Shown here one piece after another: positions 37,311 through 48,200 of a stretch of 64,000 nucleotides of DNA. This stretch comes from Cerrena zonata. Taxonomy: Eukaryota; Basidiomycota; Agaricomycetes; Polyporales; Cerrenaceae. The DNA is taken from NCBI GenBank assembly GCA_038087015.1, contig JASBNA010000071.1:124001-188000 (forward strand). Reading direction: 5' to 3'. The translations under genes were made by a program, and so were the position numbers. A model generated the notes under the pieces. It was not told the DNA's origin. It saw nothing but the letters and a program-made list of their open reading frames with translations, and made no database searches. Numbering within the stretch: the first letter of the stretch is position 1; each line of letters opens with the position of its first letter.

Positions 37311-37779
37311 GTACGATTACAACGGTGGACATATGTAGGAGGTCTCTCAAGGAGATACTGAGGACGAACCTCTCCCTTGATTCGTGACCTCCGTTCGGGC
37401 GCTTCAAAATGTTTGACAGTCAATGCCAGATGAAAGGACAACCAACATTCTGCCAACAAGTACAACGAGGGAGATAACCCACGAAATTCCAATACTCTGT
37501 AGTGTAGGATTCAATAAGGCATATGTATACTTCATCTAGCCACAAAGGTTCTGGTAAATGATATCTTGCGGCTACGGTTAGTACAACTTCGTAATCAGTT
37601 ACGATCAAACAATCACAGGTAGAAGTAGTAATAGAAGTACGACGATTGAAAAGGATACTATGTTACAAAAAAAGATCATGAGAGGACGTAGAGGAATAAA
37701 GCATATAAGGCTCGCTTCCGCCTCTAGTGCGTTTGAAAGTTGAACGTAACAATTGTGTTGGAAAACTCTGCCATCGTAT

Positions 37780-38369
37780 CTATCGTCCTCTCCGCTGTTC
37801 AGAGATACGTCAACATTTGTGCAAGTAAAACTCGAAAGAGAGGAAACAATTAAAAGACATACCAGCCGGGTCCCACTAAGATCACTAGGATACCACTTGG
37901 GCTCAGTGTCCGTGTCGAAAGCATCCTTGAACTTCTGGATCATCGCCTCGTCCTGAGCCGCATCTATCCCCCACTGTGCCAGGTTATGCGTAAACCAAAA
38001 CAAGCATCCGACCTTGAAGCCCGCTGAATCTTTCTCGATGAGTTTGACTTCGCTGAAATTACGGACCCCAGTGCTTTGACGAATGTAAGCTGCTGCGAGC
38101 CACAGTCTCCCGTGGCCGTCCTCGGGTTTGGCTTTCCCCTTCCTGACAGCTAAATCCTCTAGCCATGGTATAGAGACCGCATATCCAAAGCCGTATTTGC
38201 GGAGGCCTCCATGTTGGTATACTTTCACGCTGTCAAGGCCTGGCCTTATGACTGGCAGCGGTATTCTCTCAGGGGGGGAGGTAGAGGTTTCGGGCAAGGT
38301 TTGGCTAAGTCGAATAAGCAATCAGTTTATGTGGTGTCTCTGAGCCCGATGCGAGTAGACGTACCTCAT
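37780..38369 (-). CDS. GYxVS-family orphan protein, copy D
   Basis: Diverged family member in three exons. Exon 1 codes only ATGAG (38369-38365), then an intron with acceptor CGACTTAG; exon 2 begins after splicing as MSQTLPETSTSPPERIPLP, and exon 3 adds RRGR and TAG at 37780-37782. Family hallmarks: GLRKYGFGYAVSIPWLED and KFKDAFDTDTEPKWYPSD. The tiny first coding exon was deduced because copy E has exactly the same structure and both give a clean Met-Ser start. Copies D and E form a direct tandem pair with homologous 3' flanks (37395 onward and 39125 onward). Function unknown; a short basic C-terminus is the only obvious feature. Confidence 0.68.
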
Positions 38370-39546
38370 TATTATTTCGAATGGGTTCAACCCGAACGCG
38401 TAGACTTTAAGTAGCCTGCCAGTGGGTCACAGCGCCTCCATCCCAAATATGGTAATAATGTCTCCGTGATGACGTTTATATATGATCTCAGCCATATGAT
38501 CCAGAGAATCATGGGCAAGATCACTGCAGACCTTACCAATACTCCAGTCCGAGTCACTGTGTGCTGACTCGATGTGAGATAAACAACGGTGTGGCTACAT
38601 ACAAATCCGACCAGCTATCAGTTTGTGATATGGTGTGTCTGGAATATGATACCATACGCTTAAGCACACTACTACACCATCAAAATAAGTACTCTATACA
38701 TGTTGACCGTTGACTACCGACGATCATACACAGATGTTTAGGTGGGCTAGAATCTAACCTCCATTGTTCTCAGGTTGGTAATAGTTCAATAAAACTGCAT
38801 CCATTGTCCGCTAATCATGATCTGTCTCGATGAGAATCGATTACAAACACTTCTTCACCTTCTTCCACCCACAATACAAGCTTATTATGGACGATGACGA
38901 ATATAACGCAACTGGCATTCTTCGCGAAGAGAAGTTCAAGAGATCTGATCTCACCTCCTCCGTAATATCCCAGGGTTCAACGTTGGCTGGCAGTCCGTAT
39001 GATCATTTGATTCCTGATTTTGGCATTTTATGGATACCCTACCATCATGAGGGTAAAAGGAGATACTGATTACATATTTATCCCTTGCTTTGTAGGCTCC
39101 ACGGCTGGTTAAGGTGTTCTAAGATATTTGACAGTCAAAAGTTGGATATGACAGACGAAAGGACGACCAACATTGTAATTAGTACAGCGAGAGAGATAGC
39201 TCGCAAGAATCCAGAATTCTGCAGGGTGGGATTAAGGCCACGGTAGACCATTCCCCGGAGTCGAGGTCCAAGTTGTATCTGTATAGCGAAAAGGTACTAG
39301 CCACAAAAGTTTTAGAAAATGATATTCTGCGGCTATGGTTTGGCATTCTCATGTGCTTTCACAACCAGCCATGATCAAATAGTCGCAGATAGAAGTAGGA
39401 ATAGGATGACGTTTTAAAAGGATACTATATTACAAAAGGGGGATCATGAGAGGATGTGAAGGTATAAAGCTCGTTGGGTAAGGCTCGCTTTCAGCCTCTG
39501 GTACGTTTGAAAGGAATTATTGGGTAGGAAAGCTCGGCTATCGTAT
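38370..39546. other. Spacer between tandem copies D and E
   Basis: Holds the upstream region of D and, from about 39125, the 3' flank of E, which is similar to the 3' flank of D at 37395-37779. A 79-codon ORF at 38830-39069 has no support. Confidence 0.55.
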
Positions 39547-40149
39547 CTATCGTCTCCTCCTTGGAGGCGGCTGTGCAGGAATGCGTCAGCAAGCACGACT
39601 CGGAGAAAGAAAAATTGAAAGACATACCAGCTGGGCCCCACTAAGATCGCTAGGATACCACTTTGGCTCAGTATCCGTCTCGAAAGTATCCTTGAACTTC
39701 TGGATCATCGCCTCGTCCTGAGCCGCATCTATCGCCCACTGTGCCAAGTTGTGCGTAAACCAAAATAAGCATCCGATCATATGACCCTCCGGATCAGCCT
39801 CCCTGAGGTTGATATCGCTGAAATGACGGACCCCAGTGCATTGACGGATGTAAGCTACTGCGGGCCACAATTTGTGGTCGTCGTCGGGGTGGGCTTTCCC
39901 CTTCCTGACAACGAACTCTTCTAGCCATACTATAGAGACCGCATATCCAAAGCCGTATTTTCGGAGGCCTCCATGTTGATATACTTTCACGCTGTCGAGG
40001 CCTGGCCTTATTACTGGCAGCGGTGTTCTCTGAATTGCAAGTTGGGGGGCGGGCTCAGAGGTAGATGGTTCGTCGCAGGTTTCGCTAGGTCGGATCAGTA
40101 ACCAATCTATATAGTTCATCTAACACAACGGTGAATATACGTACCTCAT
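39547..40149 (-). CDS. GYxVS-family orphan protein, copy E
   Basis: Tandem paralog of copy D with the same three-exon structure: a 5-nt first coding exon ATGAG (40149-40145), an intron ending CCGACCTAG, and a last exon giving PPPRRRR then TAG at 39547-39549. The spliced start is MSETCDEPSTSEPAPQLAIQ. Hallmarks GYAVSIVWLEEFVV and TFETDTEPKWYPSDLSGAQL are present. Nearly all introns, flanks and coding blocks align with D by eye, so the duplication is fairly recent. No signal peptide, membrane helix or enzyme motif is recognised. Function unknown. Confidence 0.7.
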
Positions 40150-40339
40150 GATATCAAAGTTCAAGTCCAAGCTACAAATAAGATGAAGGTAAGATGATAA
40201 GCAGGTCCCACGCCTTTGACCACGACTCACCATCAGTCTCGTAAACCAGACGTAAGAATATAGAAAGTGACCAGTCGGACTTTAAAATTACATTGCAAAG
40301 ACCTTTTCATAGCCCTTCGCACTGGGTATAACCCAGTAC

Positions 40340-40925
40340 TTTTACTTAGAAAAAAATGTGGGTAAATTTATGTAAAGATGTTTAAACTGTCACACGCTTT
40401 ATGTAATTAAAAAATGAAATAAGATTCAAAAATTGTACTCAATCTTCTGAGCACCAAGACTGTTGAAAAACTCAAACATCATTTATGTTTCTTTCCCAAC
40501 ATCATAACCTGAATTAGAATCCCATTTTGTAATTTACAAAAGTGTATAAAAAACACATATTTCATTTTTGATTCATTTTTTGTGGCCTTAAAATTCTAGA
40601 CAAAATTCAAACTCTTGCTTCATAATTTAGACAGTAAGATTTATTCTAAAAAGTCAGAATTTTCTCAGCACTTGTCAGGTCTAAAGATTGTAGACAATGT
40701 TTAAAACTTTGTGCAGTTTTTAATCACTCAAAATTCTGATTCTTTAACCCATTTTTTGAGAGTAAAATATGTCCCTAATTGCAGACTTTTTACAGAGATA
40801 TTTGATTAAATTCACATAACATTGGTTCCTCAAAAGATTTCTACAAAAAGACAACATTTGGTCACACAATTTCTGCAAGATTTTGTTTTGCAACTATTTT
40901 AGAGTTTTGTCCAAAAGAAAATCCT
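40340..40925. other. AT-rich island
   Basis: About 590 bp with markedly low G+C by eye compared with both sides, rich in runs of A and T and near-repeats such as AAAATTCTGA and CATTTTTTG. No ORF of note. It ends where the GACT tract begins. Confidence 0.7.
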
Positions 40926-40926
40926 G

Positions 40927-41007
40927 GACTGACTGACCGACTGACCGACAGACTGATAGACTGATAGACTGACTGATAGACTGACTGTCGGACTGACTGA
41001 CCGACCA
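40927..41007 (+). repeat. Degenerate (GACT)n microsatellite
   Basis: About 80 bp of GACT/GACC/GATA tetranucleotides in the same register. Directly abuts the AT-rich island. Confidence 0.9.
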
Positions 41008-41255
41008 TACTCAGATAAATAGATTGACAGACTAGTTTGTTAGCTCGTAGTTCACGTAGAATACACGAAGAATCTAATTATAACAAAAGTTACATGATAT
41101 CCTGTCGACGAACAAATATCAATACGTGAGATGACACAAAGTCAATCTCTGACCAAAAAAACAAGAGCCCAGTTTACAGGAGAGGCCGACAAGCACAACA
41201 GAAGATGCGAAACTGAGTCAAAACATAATATTAGAAAGGAATAAGCAGGGATGTA

Positions 41256-41516
41256 TTACAGCTTCGACTTGAGCTCCAACAGTAAGTTGAGCAGCAGAGC
41301 AATCACCGTCGACAAGGCAATTACTACCCACCAATTCCCTCCCAGCTGTCCACCGGCTACACTCGGAGCACTATCTTCTTTCTTCTCTGGTCGTCAAGAG
41401 AACAAAAAAGACCCGTTAGTAATAAAGGCATATATTGAGCCTATGATCTTACCTTCCTCGAACAAGATAATCTTCTTCGATGTCGCGGTTACAATAAGGA
41501 ACTTGTCGTCATAAGC
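41256..41516 (-). CDS. 3' end of an orphan membrane protein with C-terminal SKL
   Basis: Two exons can be supported. The penultimate one (41453-41516) reads AYDDKFLIVTATSKKIILFE and splices in phase (donor GTAAGA, acceptor ACCAG) to the last exon (41256-41386), which reads EKKEDSAPSVAGGQLGGNWW followed by a transmembrane helix (VVIALSTVIALLLNLLL) and ELKSKL, stop TAA. Upstream exons are uncertain; a hydrophobic ORF starting near 42121 on the same strand (SVHDLVALAFRVLAIIMVV) may or may not belong. The terminal Ser-Lys-Leu is the classic PTS1 peroxisomal signal, but next to a membrane helix its role is unclear. Family not recognised. Confidence 0.45.
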
Positions 41517-42904
41517 CTAGGGATTCAGAGGTGCAGAATAGAGAATGATACGTTAGCGGACAGCCTACCACGAGTCAGTCTCACGATAAATAATTTCGCG
41601 GGTCGTGTCTTCGACAGAGGATACGGGGTGACTTGTTGGTTTCCTTCGACACACCGCGCTTTAGTGTTGCTAGATGAGAGTCTAAGCTACAGACTACACC
41701 AGGGTGGGTAATATATATTACGCACTTGTAAAAATAAAACTCGAGTTGTGAGCCGCGACACCTACAAGAAGTGTAGGTTTCCGAGTCGAAAGGTCAGTAC
41801 GAGAGAACGCGGGACAACCAGGTAGGCACTGATCTGGACATAGATTGTGACGGTTACAGGACAGGTCGAAGTTGTACCGATCTCGCGGTAAGTCGAGATT
41901 CAGAATGACAAATGCCAGTTCTCGCAGGAACACGGCATATCTTCGTGGTTGCGACTTGTAACGGGGAACACGGGGACTGAGACAGGAGTCATGATTTCCC
42001 CCTTGAGAAGAGGGGTGGACGTGATAGGAATGGTGACCACCATTATGATAGCGAGGACCCTGAATGCGAGGGCGACAAGATCGTGAACGGAACATGAAGC
42101 CGAAGGGGAGACGGAAGCCATGCTGAGCACAACAAGACAATTACTCAGACAGTGTCCGAATACAACGTTCTCAGCAATACGAGTGAATCATGGACCAAAT
42201 CGATCATGTGTATTGACTCGAGATCGCTTAGTTTCCGTCGGTCAGATTGAAATATCTCTGCATGATGAGGTGGAGGTTGACCTATGCAGCGATTCGAGTT
42301 ACCAATTCGCATTCTAACCGACCGTGTTAGCAACAATATGAGGTGATTCACGAGGATATTGCGTTGACCTTCATATTGGACTTCTATACACCTCCTGATG
42401 ATGCGGTCAGTCTCTCCGTTCTTCTATGCGAGATCGGGAGCGTTTCGGACTTCTGATGGCGAGCTTTCCTCGGTGAGCTCAACATGCATGTTTGCAAGCT
42501 AGCATAAAGGTTGAGCGGGATAAAATACAAAGTGTACCACTTACATAGTTCTCCTTGGGCTTATTTTCGAGTTTCTGCGCAGCTTCTACATGTTCTGATT
42601 GGAGATGCGATGCTCATGTTAGTACCTGCTGCAAGGAAAACCACCGAGTGAAAACGTACCGGAAGATAGGGTCTCTTCAAGGGTTTTACATAGGTATAGC
42701 CTACCACGTGTTGGTTCCTATTCATGGGATTAAAGACAGAAATAGAAAGGAGAACACTTACGAGGGGTGCCCACCGACAGCCAAACACAAGGCCTACGTG
42801 AGCGAGAGTGACGATACACGAAGCTCAAGCACGACTGACAATCAACTCGGTGGTTGAAGAAAATACGTGAGGGTAGTAGCTAGAAAGAAGTCCGAAACAG
42901 CGCG
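41517..42904. other. Region of uncertain gene content
   Basis: Probably contains upstream exons of the minus-strand gene ending at 41256, but no consistent chain of exons could be built. The hydrophobic minus ORF at 41900-42121 is the only suggestive piece. Confidence 0.35.
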
Positions 42905-43003
42905 TAAACAACACTAAGTCGTCCAAAGCCAGAGAGCGACAAGACGACGCACAGTCAATCTTGTCACTCTAGGCAAAAACGAGCCGCTAAGGTTTCCGCT
43001 GTC
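42905..43003 (+). repeat. Element R, copy a (three-hairpin repeat)
   Basis: Hairpin 2 at 42938-42965 pairs GACAAGA with TCTTGTC and GAC with GTC around loop GCACA. The linker GCCAGAG precedes it. The conserved loop CCGCTAAGGTT is at 42984-42994. Hairpin 1 (loop ACTAA) is weak. It lies 236 bp upstream of the tiny cationic gene at 43239. Confidence 0.75.
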
Positions 43004-43238
43004 GTGTACTAATATAACGGGCTGGAGAAAGCTGAAGAACGAAGGGAGAGGGTGTGATGTTGAGTGTTACGTTAAGCATTGAAACGATGAGGTGGAAATA
43101 GAGTTCGAACCGCCAGTGATAGCCTCACCTTCTACTCGCGCTTCCGGACAGGACCGCTGTTGTGTTTCCTTTCTTCCACTAGATCGATCACATTATATAC
43201 CCCATCTGTTTTCCACTGAGGCATCGTTTGGTCGCGCA

Positions 43239-43596
43239 ATGAGCAACTTATTCTCTTCTCAGGTGTGTCTTTCTTCTCTTCCCGTTTGCCGTTTGTCTCA
43301 CCGTGGGCAGGAAACGTTGGTCAACCTGACCGCCGACGAGGTCGAATGGCGTCGTACCTTGAACTCATCTTCCCGAGCCGGCAATACCGATGCAGCTGAG
43401 GTATGTGAACGTTTTCTTTGAATCCTTCGTGTGCTGACCTTCGTACTAGCTTGTCGACGCCGACGAAAATGGTCTCACCCTCCGTCAACGTATCTTGCGT
43501 CTTACTCGCGCTGTAAAACGTTCCGCCAAGCACCAGCTCCAATCCGCGAAACACGGACTCGTTAGGGTGGTTAGGCAGGTGGTGGGACAGTCATAA
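43239..43596 (+). CDS. Tiny three-exon gene, cationic C-terminus (paralog 1)
   Basis: Encodes 86 residues: exon 1 MSNLFSSQ (24 nt), exon 2 ETLVNLTADEVEWRR.. (43311-43400), exon 3 (43450-43596) with RQRILRLTRAVKRSAKHQLQ and GLVRVVRQVVGQS, TAA. All introns are phase 0 with good GT/AG sites. A TATA-like TTATATA lies at about 43193. The second half is strongly basic and could form an amphipathic helix; the first half is acidic. No signal peptide or transmembrane segment. A paralog with the same exon plan sits at 54068-54460, which is the main evidence that this is a real gene. Function unknown; nucleic-acid or membrane binding are both possible readings of the basic tail. Confidence 0.7.
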
Positions 43597-43688
43597 GCTG
43601 GGCTTCTCTTCTTACTTTTCTTGCTTTTCTTGATGTCGTTCCATTCTTGCTTGATATCGTTCGTTCCTTTCGTGGTTGATAACACTTC

Positions 43689-43754
43689 TTTCTTGCTATC
43701 TTGTTACTATCCCTTTCTTGCTATTTTGTTACTATCCCTTTCTTGCTATATCCC
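43689..43754 (+). repeat. 25-bp tandem repeat in the 3' flank
   Basis: Unit TTTCTTGCTAT(C/T)TTGTTAC followed by TATCCC, two full copies and one partial, about 90 bp after the stop of the tiny gene. Likely in its 3'UTR. Confidence 0.8.
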
Positions 43755-43950
43755 TCCTCATCCTGTGTTCTTTGGTTAGTCTGAAATCATTGCCGACTCG
43801 CATGTAAGATACTAGTCATACTCATACCACAAACCTTTGTGGGCGTAACGCATGCTTGGGACCAGACAAGTCAGTTGCTATCTATAGTGTGTAGCCTCGA
43901 CGATCACCGGCTAACACGTTACATTCTGAACTGGAGTCCATCACCTAAAT

Positions 43951-44660
43951 ATGCACTCGTGTGTCTCTACACAGAACCCAGGGTTACGTCCGCGCCAGGG
44001 ACTATCTGTGGAGAATGAAACTTTAGTAGTCTATATCAGTGGAGGATATAGCAACAAGAAGAGAGACATACCTCGTACAGCCTGTTGCGCATGGTTCGGA
44101 CACGACCACCTGCTAAATATAATAAAACGCATTGAAGTGGGTTCCAAACCAGCGGCGGATATAGCGGCTGTACTACTTGCAGTGCAGAGGGCCCCAAACT
44201 TCGCCCCCCTACACATCGTGACCACATCAGCGTACATTATGGAAATCTTCACCAAACACTAATGAAATGGGAGGCGAAAGGCTGGACCGACATCAAGAAC
44301 GAAACCCTGATAAGGGCAACACTGGCAAGGTTAAGACGACGGTCAGCGGTCACCACTTTCAAGTGGACCAAGAAGGATGAGGCTAGCCTCGAAAACGAAG
44401 AGGCTGCGACGCGAGCCAGAAATGCATCAACAGGCCAGGAGCGAGAGGAACTGGACACTTCAATCGCAGAGTCTTTCAACCTAACAGGCCTGGAATTAGC
44501 CACAGCGAGCCAAGCCCTCATATACCGACACATCCGCAAAGAAAAGAACCCTGAACCACGTATGGCTGTGGAAAAAAACATGGAATGAATTCGAGACGAA
44601 ATAAAGAAACGGACGGGGAGGACGCCGAATCACACACATATATGGAAATCACTCATCACA
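43951..44660 (+). mobile_element. LINE (Tad-like) relic, RNase H part
   Basis: Degenerate C-terminal part of a non-LTR retrotransposon ORF2: LVVYISGGYSNKK, CCAWFGHDHLLN, PLHIVTTSAYIMEIFTKH, then KWEAKGWTDIKN and IYRHIRKEK. The layout is that of the RNase H domain, but the catalytic acids are gone (YTDGS-type Asp to Ser, the later TDS to TTS), and a stop interrupts the frame at 44262. Reverse transcriptase and everything 5' are absent, as in a 5'-truncated insertion. Confidence 0.75.
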
Positions 44661-46260
44661 GCAGTCGTTCTATGGCTTTCGTTGATAACCTCGAGCCCAC
44701 TGTAAGCTCGTTCTAAAAGTTCTGGCATGACTAGGTTTGGCTCTAGCATAGCTAATAGTTGGAGAGCGCCTTGCGCATAGCTGGAAGAAAGAGGATCTTT
44801 GGCAAACATTGCGAGCAATGTAGGTGTACGAAGGGTGGTAATGAAAGCATGCCGGATCGCAGGTGTGAGTCGTCGACCCTAGAGATGGTTCGTCATGTGA
44901 AGGAAGGGTCGGGAAAAATTATGTTTCGGGCTTACCACAGGTGTTTTGCAGGTTCGGACTTTCTCTTCGTTCCACCTCTTGCAAAACTCCACAGCAAGCC
45001 GATGCACGAAACCCGTCAGCTATTTTATGGGTTAATACATACCCTAGAACCACCGCGTAACGACTCACAGCCAAAGTCCAATGTCCAGAATTCGATGGGT
45101 GGAAATACGATTCGGTACTTGTGATCAACCTATCGAGAGAGTCCATGGCACGAGAGCCCGCGAGGAAACCTGGGCTGGCAATATCAGTCCTTAAAGGCCC
45201 ATCGAGTGACATCGAAAAAACTATGATCTTCGCCAGTGCGTCTGCAAGTAGGTTTTAAGACGAAACTTTTCAAATGTAGGACGGAATACATACCGAACTG
45301 GCTGATGAACTTTCTGATTCTCAATGACTGACGATTTCCCATGGTATCGGCATGGGTAGCGGTCGTACTCGCACCCTAATGTCTGTGTTCGCAGATTGAT
45401 CAAGTTATTCAGAAAAAAGAATCTCACCTTGACGACTCCCACTGGTACATCTGGTACATTGTCAGCTCTCATCATTCTCCAAGTGAATGTTGAAATTCCT
45501 CACTCATAGGATTAAGTGTGTGGCCAATCAGGATGGACCACTCGGCCTCTGACCAGATACCAACATCCTTATAGTCGGCAGCTGCTTCACCAGCGTCGCC
45601 AGATTTACCTGCGACAAATTCTTCTGATAACACCCCGCACAGGTCGAACAATCGGTCATCAGTTATGGAGGAGTTAAAGGTTTCCCATAATCTAAAGAAA
45701 GTCGGCATGTAAAGATGCGGATTAGCAGCGGGCAAGGAGGATGTCATCACAGGTATCATAGTCAAAATTGTCTGAGATATATATATTAGTTTACCTCAAG
45801 AATAGCCTTGCACTACACGTACATCCTTTGTGACCATTGGAACGAACGCTGACAACATATTGGGGATTTCTTCAGTAGGGTAATATCTGCTACTATGTTC
45901 AGCTACGTAGAGAAGGATGTTGATCATATTCCGTCTACAAGATCTCAGATGTAATTTCATTGACTCAATATTTCAATGGTAAACGTACGAAGATTATTGG
46001 AACCGTTTCTTTGGCCAAAGTTCCTTTTGCAAGACTCGCCATAACGGCTCCCAGGGTAGTTGGTGGATTCCAATCGCCTCCTTTGATCGGCTTTGCTACA
46101 GAGAAGACGAGAGATCATGTCAGCCCAGCTTCTCACAACACGAGGCTCAAGCCCAGGAACAAGACAAAGCTCATAGTAGAGTCGAACAAGTTTGGCACGA
46201 ATGGCAGTCGTCATTGTGTAGCGTAATAATAGCCAGCTACATTCGGATGAATGGTTTAGA
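44640..46260 (-). pseudogene. BLM10: Decayed BLM10 (PA200 proteasome activator) fragment
   Basis: Minus-strand blocks match the HEAT-repeat middle of the proteasome activator Blm10 in collinear order: AKLVRLYYELCLVPGLEPRV, then (after a 1-nt frameshift) LPWEPLWRVLQKELWPKKRF and a stop. Next come IPVMTSSLPAANPHLYMPTF, DDRLFDLCGVLSEEFVAG, YKDVGIWSEAEWSILIG, SPGFLAGSRAMDSLDRL, and finally SSYAQGALQLLAMLEPNLVM with LLERAYSGLEVINESHRT. N- and C-terminal thirds are missing and frames are broken, so it is not functional. It sits between two pieces of one LINE reading the other way. Confidence 0.85.
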
Positions 46261-46265
46261 ATACC

Positions 46266-47200
46266 ATTCAGGACTTTGAGCGATACTTGTTGTGGCTTAC
46301 CAGGGACAAGGCTTTCAGCCGGCCCAGATCAGACTTCCTCTGGAAAATACTGCATGGTGCCCACAAAGTTCGAAAATTTTGGACGAAACTTGCCGGGTAT
46401 GAAGATAGAGGGATCTGCCTGAGATGTAAGATAGCTGAAGACATGGAACACATACTATTCAAGTGTAACGCTCCCGGACAGCGACTAGTATGGCGGCTTG
46501 CACAAATCCTGTGGAGCAGGACGAAGAGGAACTGGCGTGGCAGAAACTTGGGCCTCCTACTTGGAAGTGCGCTCGTACCCTTCCCACAACCACCAGAGAC
46601 AACCCTAGAAGCCAACAAACTCCATGAGACGGGCAGACAGCCAAAGGGGAAGAAAAAGAAACGACGGACCAACGATAGATCGACAACGAATGGCGCTCAG
46701 AGACTGTACATGATCCTACTCTCAGAGTCCGCGTACTTCATATGGAAGCTACGCAACGAGCGTCGCATCAAGCATGCATCCAACCCGGATTTTGAGCATG
46801 CCGCGACCGAGATCGAGAACCGATGGTTTAGCATGATTAACACCCGCTTGACGCTAGACAGAGCGATGGCGAACAAAAAGAAACTGGTAAACAGGCAATA
46901 GACCCCAACCTAGTTCTCAAAACACGGAATGGCGTACTCCATAGCGAAGACAGACTTCCAGACGACTGGATTCGTACTCCTGGGGTTTTAGTGGGTAGGG
47001 GGTATCCAGAGGCGGGCGTGAACAAGCACCGTTGATGAAGGGTACCAGAGTCCCACACTGTTCACTGAAAGGTGAGCGTGCGTAACTGCATTTTTCCCCT
47101 TCGGTAGATCGCCCGGTTACGCCGGGATATAGCTTGACCTCTCAGAACTAACCAAGTTAGTTTCTGAACGGTCGTTAATAGCTCTTCCAAACAAAAAAAG
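46266..47200 (+). mobile_element. LINE relic, C-terminal part and 3' end
   Basis: Continues the LINE interrupted at 44660. TRDKAFSRPRSDFLWKILHG and HKVRKFWTKL are followed by a zinc knuckle-like CLRCKIAEDMEHILFKC and the typical late block AYFIWKLRNERRIKH. After the stop at 46901, another frame still reads LPDDWIRTPGVLVG, the usual end of this ORF2 family. The 3' end is probably the A-rich AAACAAAAAAAG near 47190. Confidence 0.75.
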
Positions 47201-47336
47201 AAGGGCACTCGTGGTACGTGATATAATGGCAATCAATCCCCGGTCCCTCGAACTACAACCGCTGCAAAATCATAGAACTCGGAATTCTTACCAAACTCTT
47301 GTGACAGACGATGGAACAACTATTTGCCCAATTCCT

Positions 47337-48010
47337 CTAGAAAGGTCTTGCTAGTTGGCGATTTTGGAGTACGGAAGATAGCTCATTGATACTACGCTGG
47401 AATTGGTGTACAACGGTAGCAGCAGTCCCTGTAGAGGATATGTCAATAGCTTCCCCAAGTATCACAGTGCAATGACTCTCCTGAGGTATAAGCATGTCGA
47501 GAGACAAAGGGCTTACTGCCCCGCACTTCATCTGTATGAGGAATGACGAGGAAGTATTCCGAGCTAGAGCAACGAACTTACCTCGAACTCATACCTATTA
47601 GAGTAAGGAGGGCGTCGATGTCGATTACATCCGTATATGGACGCTGGAGTAGAAGATAGTCAGCAGGAAGCCTGACACGGTACCAGACGTAGACATACCA
47701 GATTTGGTTCATGGAACCTGAGCCAGATTGGGCGACAATGAGGGCCCATAGGGCATATTGGAACAGATCATTGGCAAGATTGAGTGTATAGCACCTCTAG
47801 CGGCTAATGATCACGGAGAGTTCGAATACCGAAGAACATCTTGTGAAAAGACCATATTTTGGCATGGCACGTCCTTGAGCGGTACTGTACCAAGCTGGTA
47901 TGATTCGAGTACGCGAAAGCCAGGCCATGAATGATGAGCGTACTAGCATCGTGAGCATTTCCGTAGATGTCGGTAGACGACGTATACATAAGCATCCACG
48001 CCAACATACG
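47337..48010 (-). pseudogene. Decayed MYND-finger gene (copy H)
   Basis: Collinear with the MYND genes at 52660 and 55232. The first zinc half survives as VCWRGCLCIRR and, after a frameshift, KCSRC. The second half reads LVQYRSRTCHAKIWSFHKMF, where two zinc ligands are lost (Cys to Arg in YCSRTC, Cys to Phe after HKM), followed by a stop. Further exons ALWALIVAQSGSGSMNQIW and MKCGAVSPLSLD..VHQFQRSINELSSVL match the family and end at 47337. Probably non-functional. Confidence 0.7.
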
Positions 48011-48043
48011 GTAGCATTTACACACCTCCATCAGACACCTTTG

Positions 48044-48200
48044 TCTTGGCGATCTGAACAACCAGTGAGGAATAGAAAAAGATGGAATCGGCAGAGGATC
48101 CGACTCGACTATCCTCGTCATTTCGGCAAGAGTAAGGCCATTTCCCGATGGTATAGGACCAGGTACCTGAGCTGTGTTTAGCTATGACGGACAGTGACTT
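48044..48200 (+). pseudogene. Relic 5' exon of orphan gene O
   Basis: The DNA here aligns with an exon of orphan gene N (56455-56600: LAIRTTSEEYKNR..PTQL..FRQE). The frame now contains stops (LAI*TTSEE*KK). It lies divergent from MYND copy H, as gene N lies divergent from the MYND gene at 55232. Confidence 0.65.

Noticed and set aside
40927..41007. CRISPR-like array
   Set aside because: Only a tetranucleotide microsatellite, without spacers; the genome is eukaryotic.
43951..44262. Domesticated host RNase H gene
   Set aside because: Catalytic acids are lost, a stop interrupts the frame and the downstream part is typical LINE ORF2 C-terminus.
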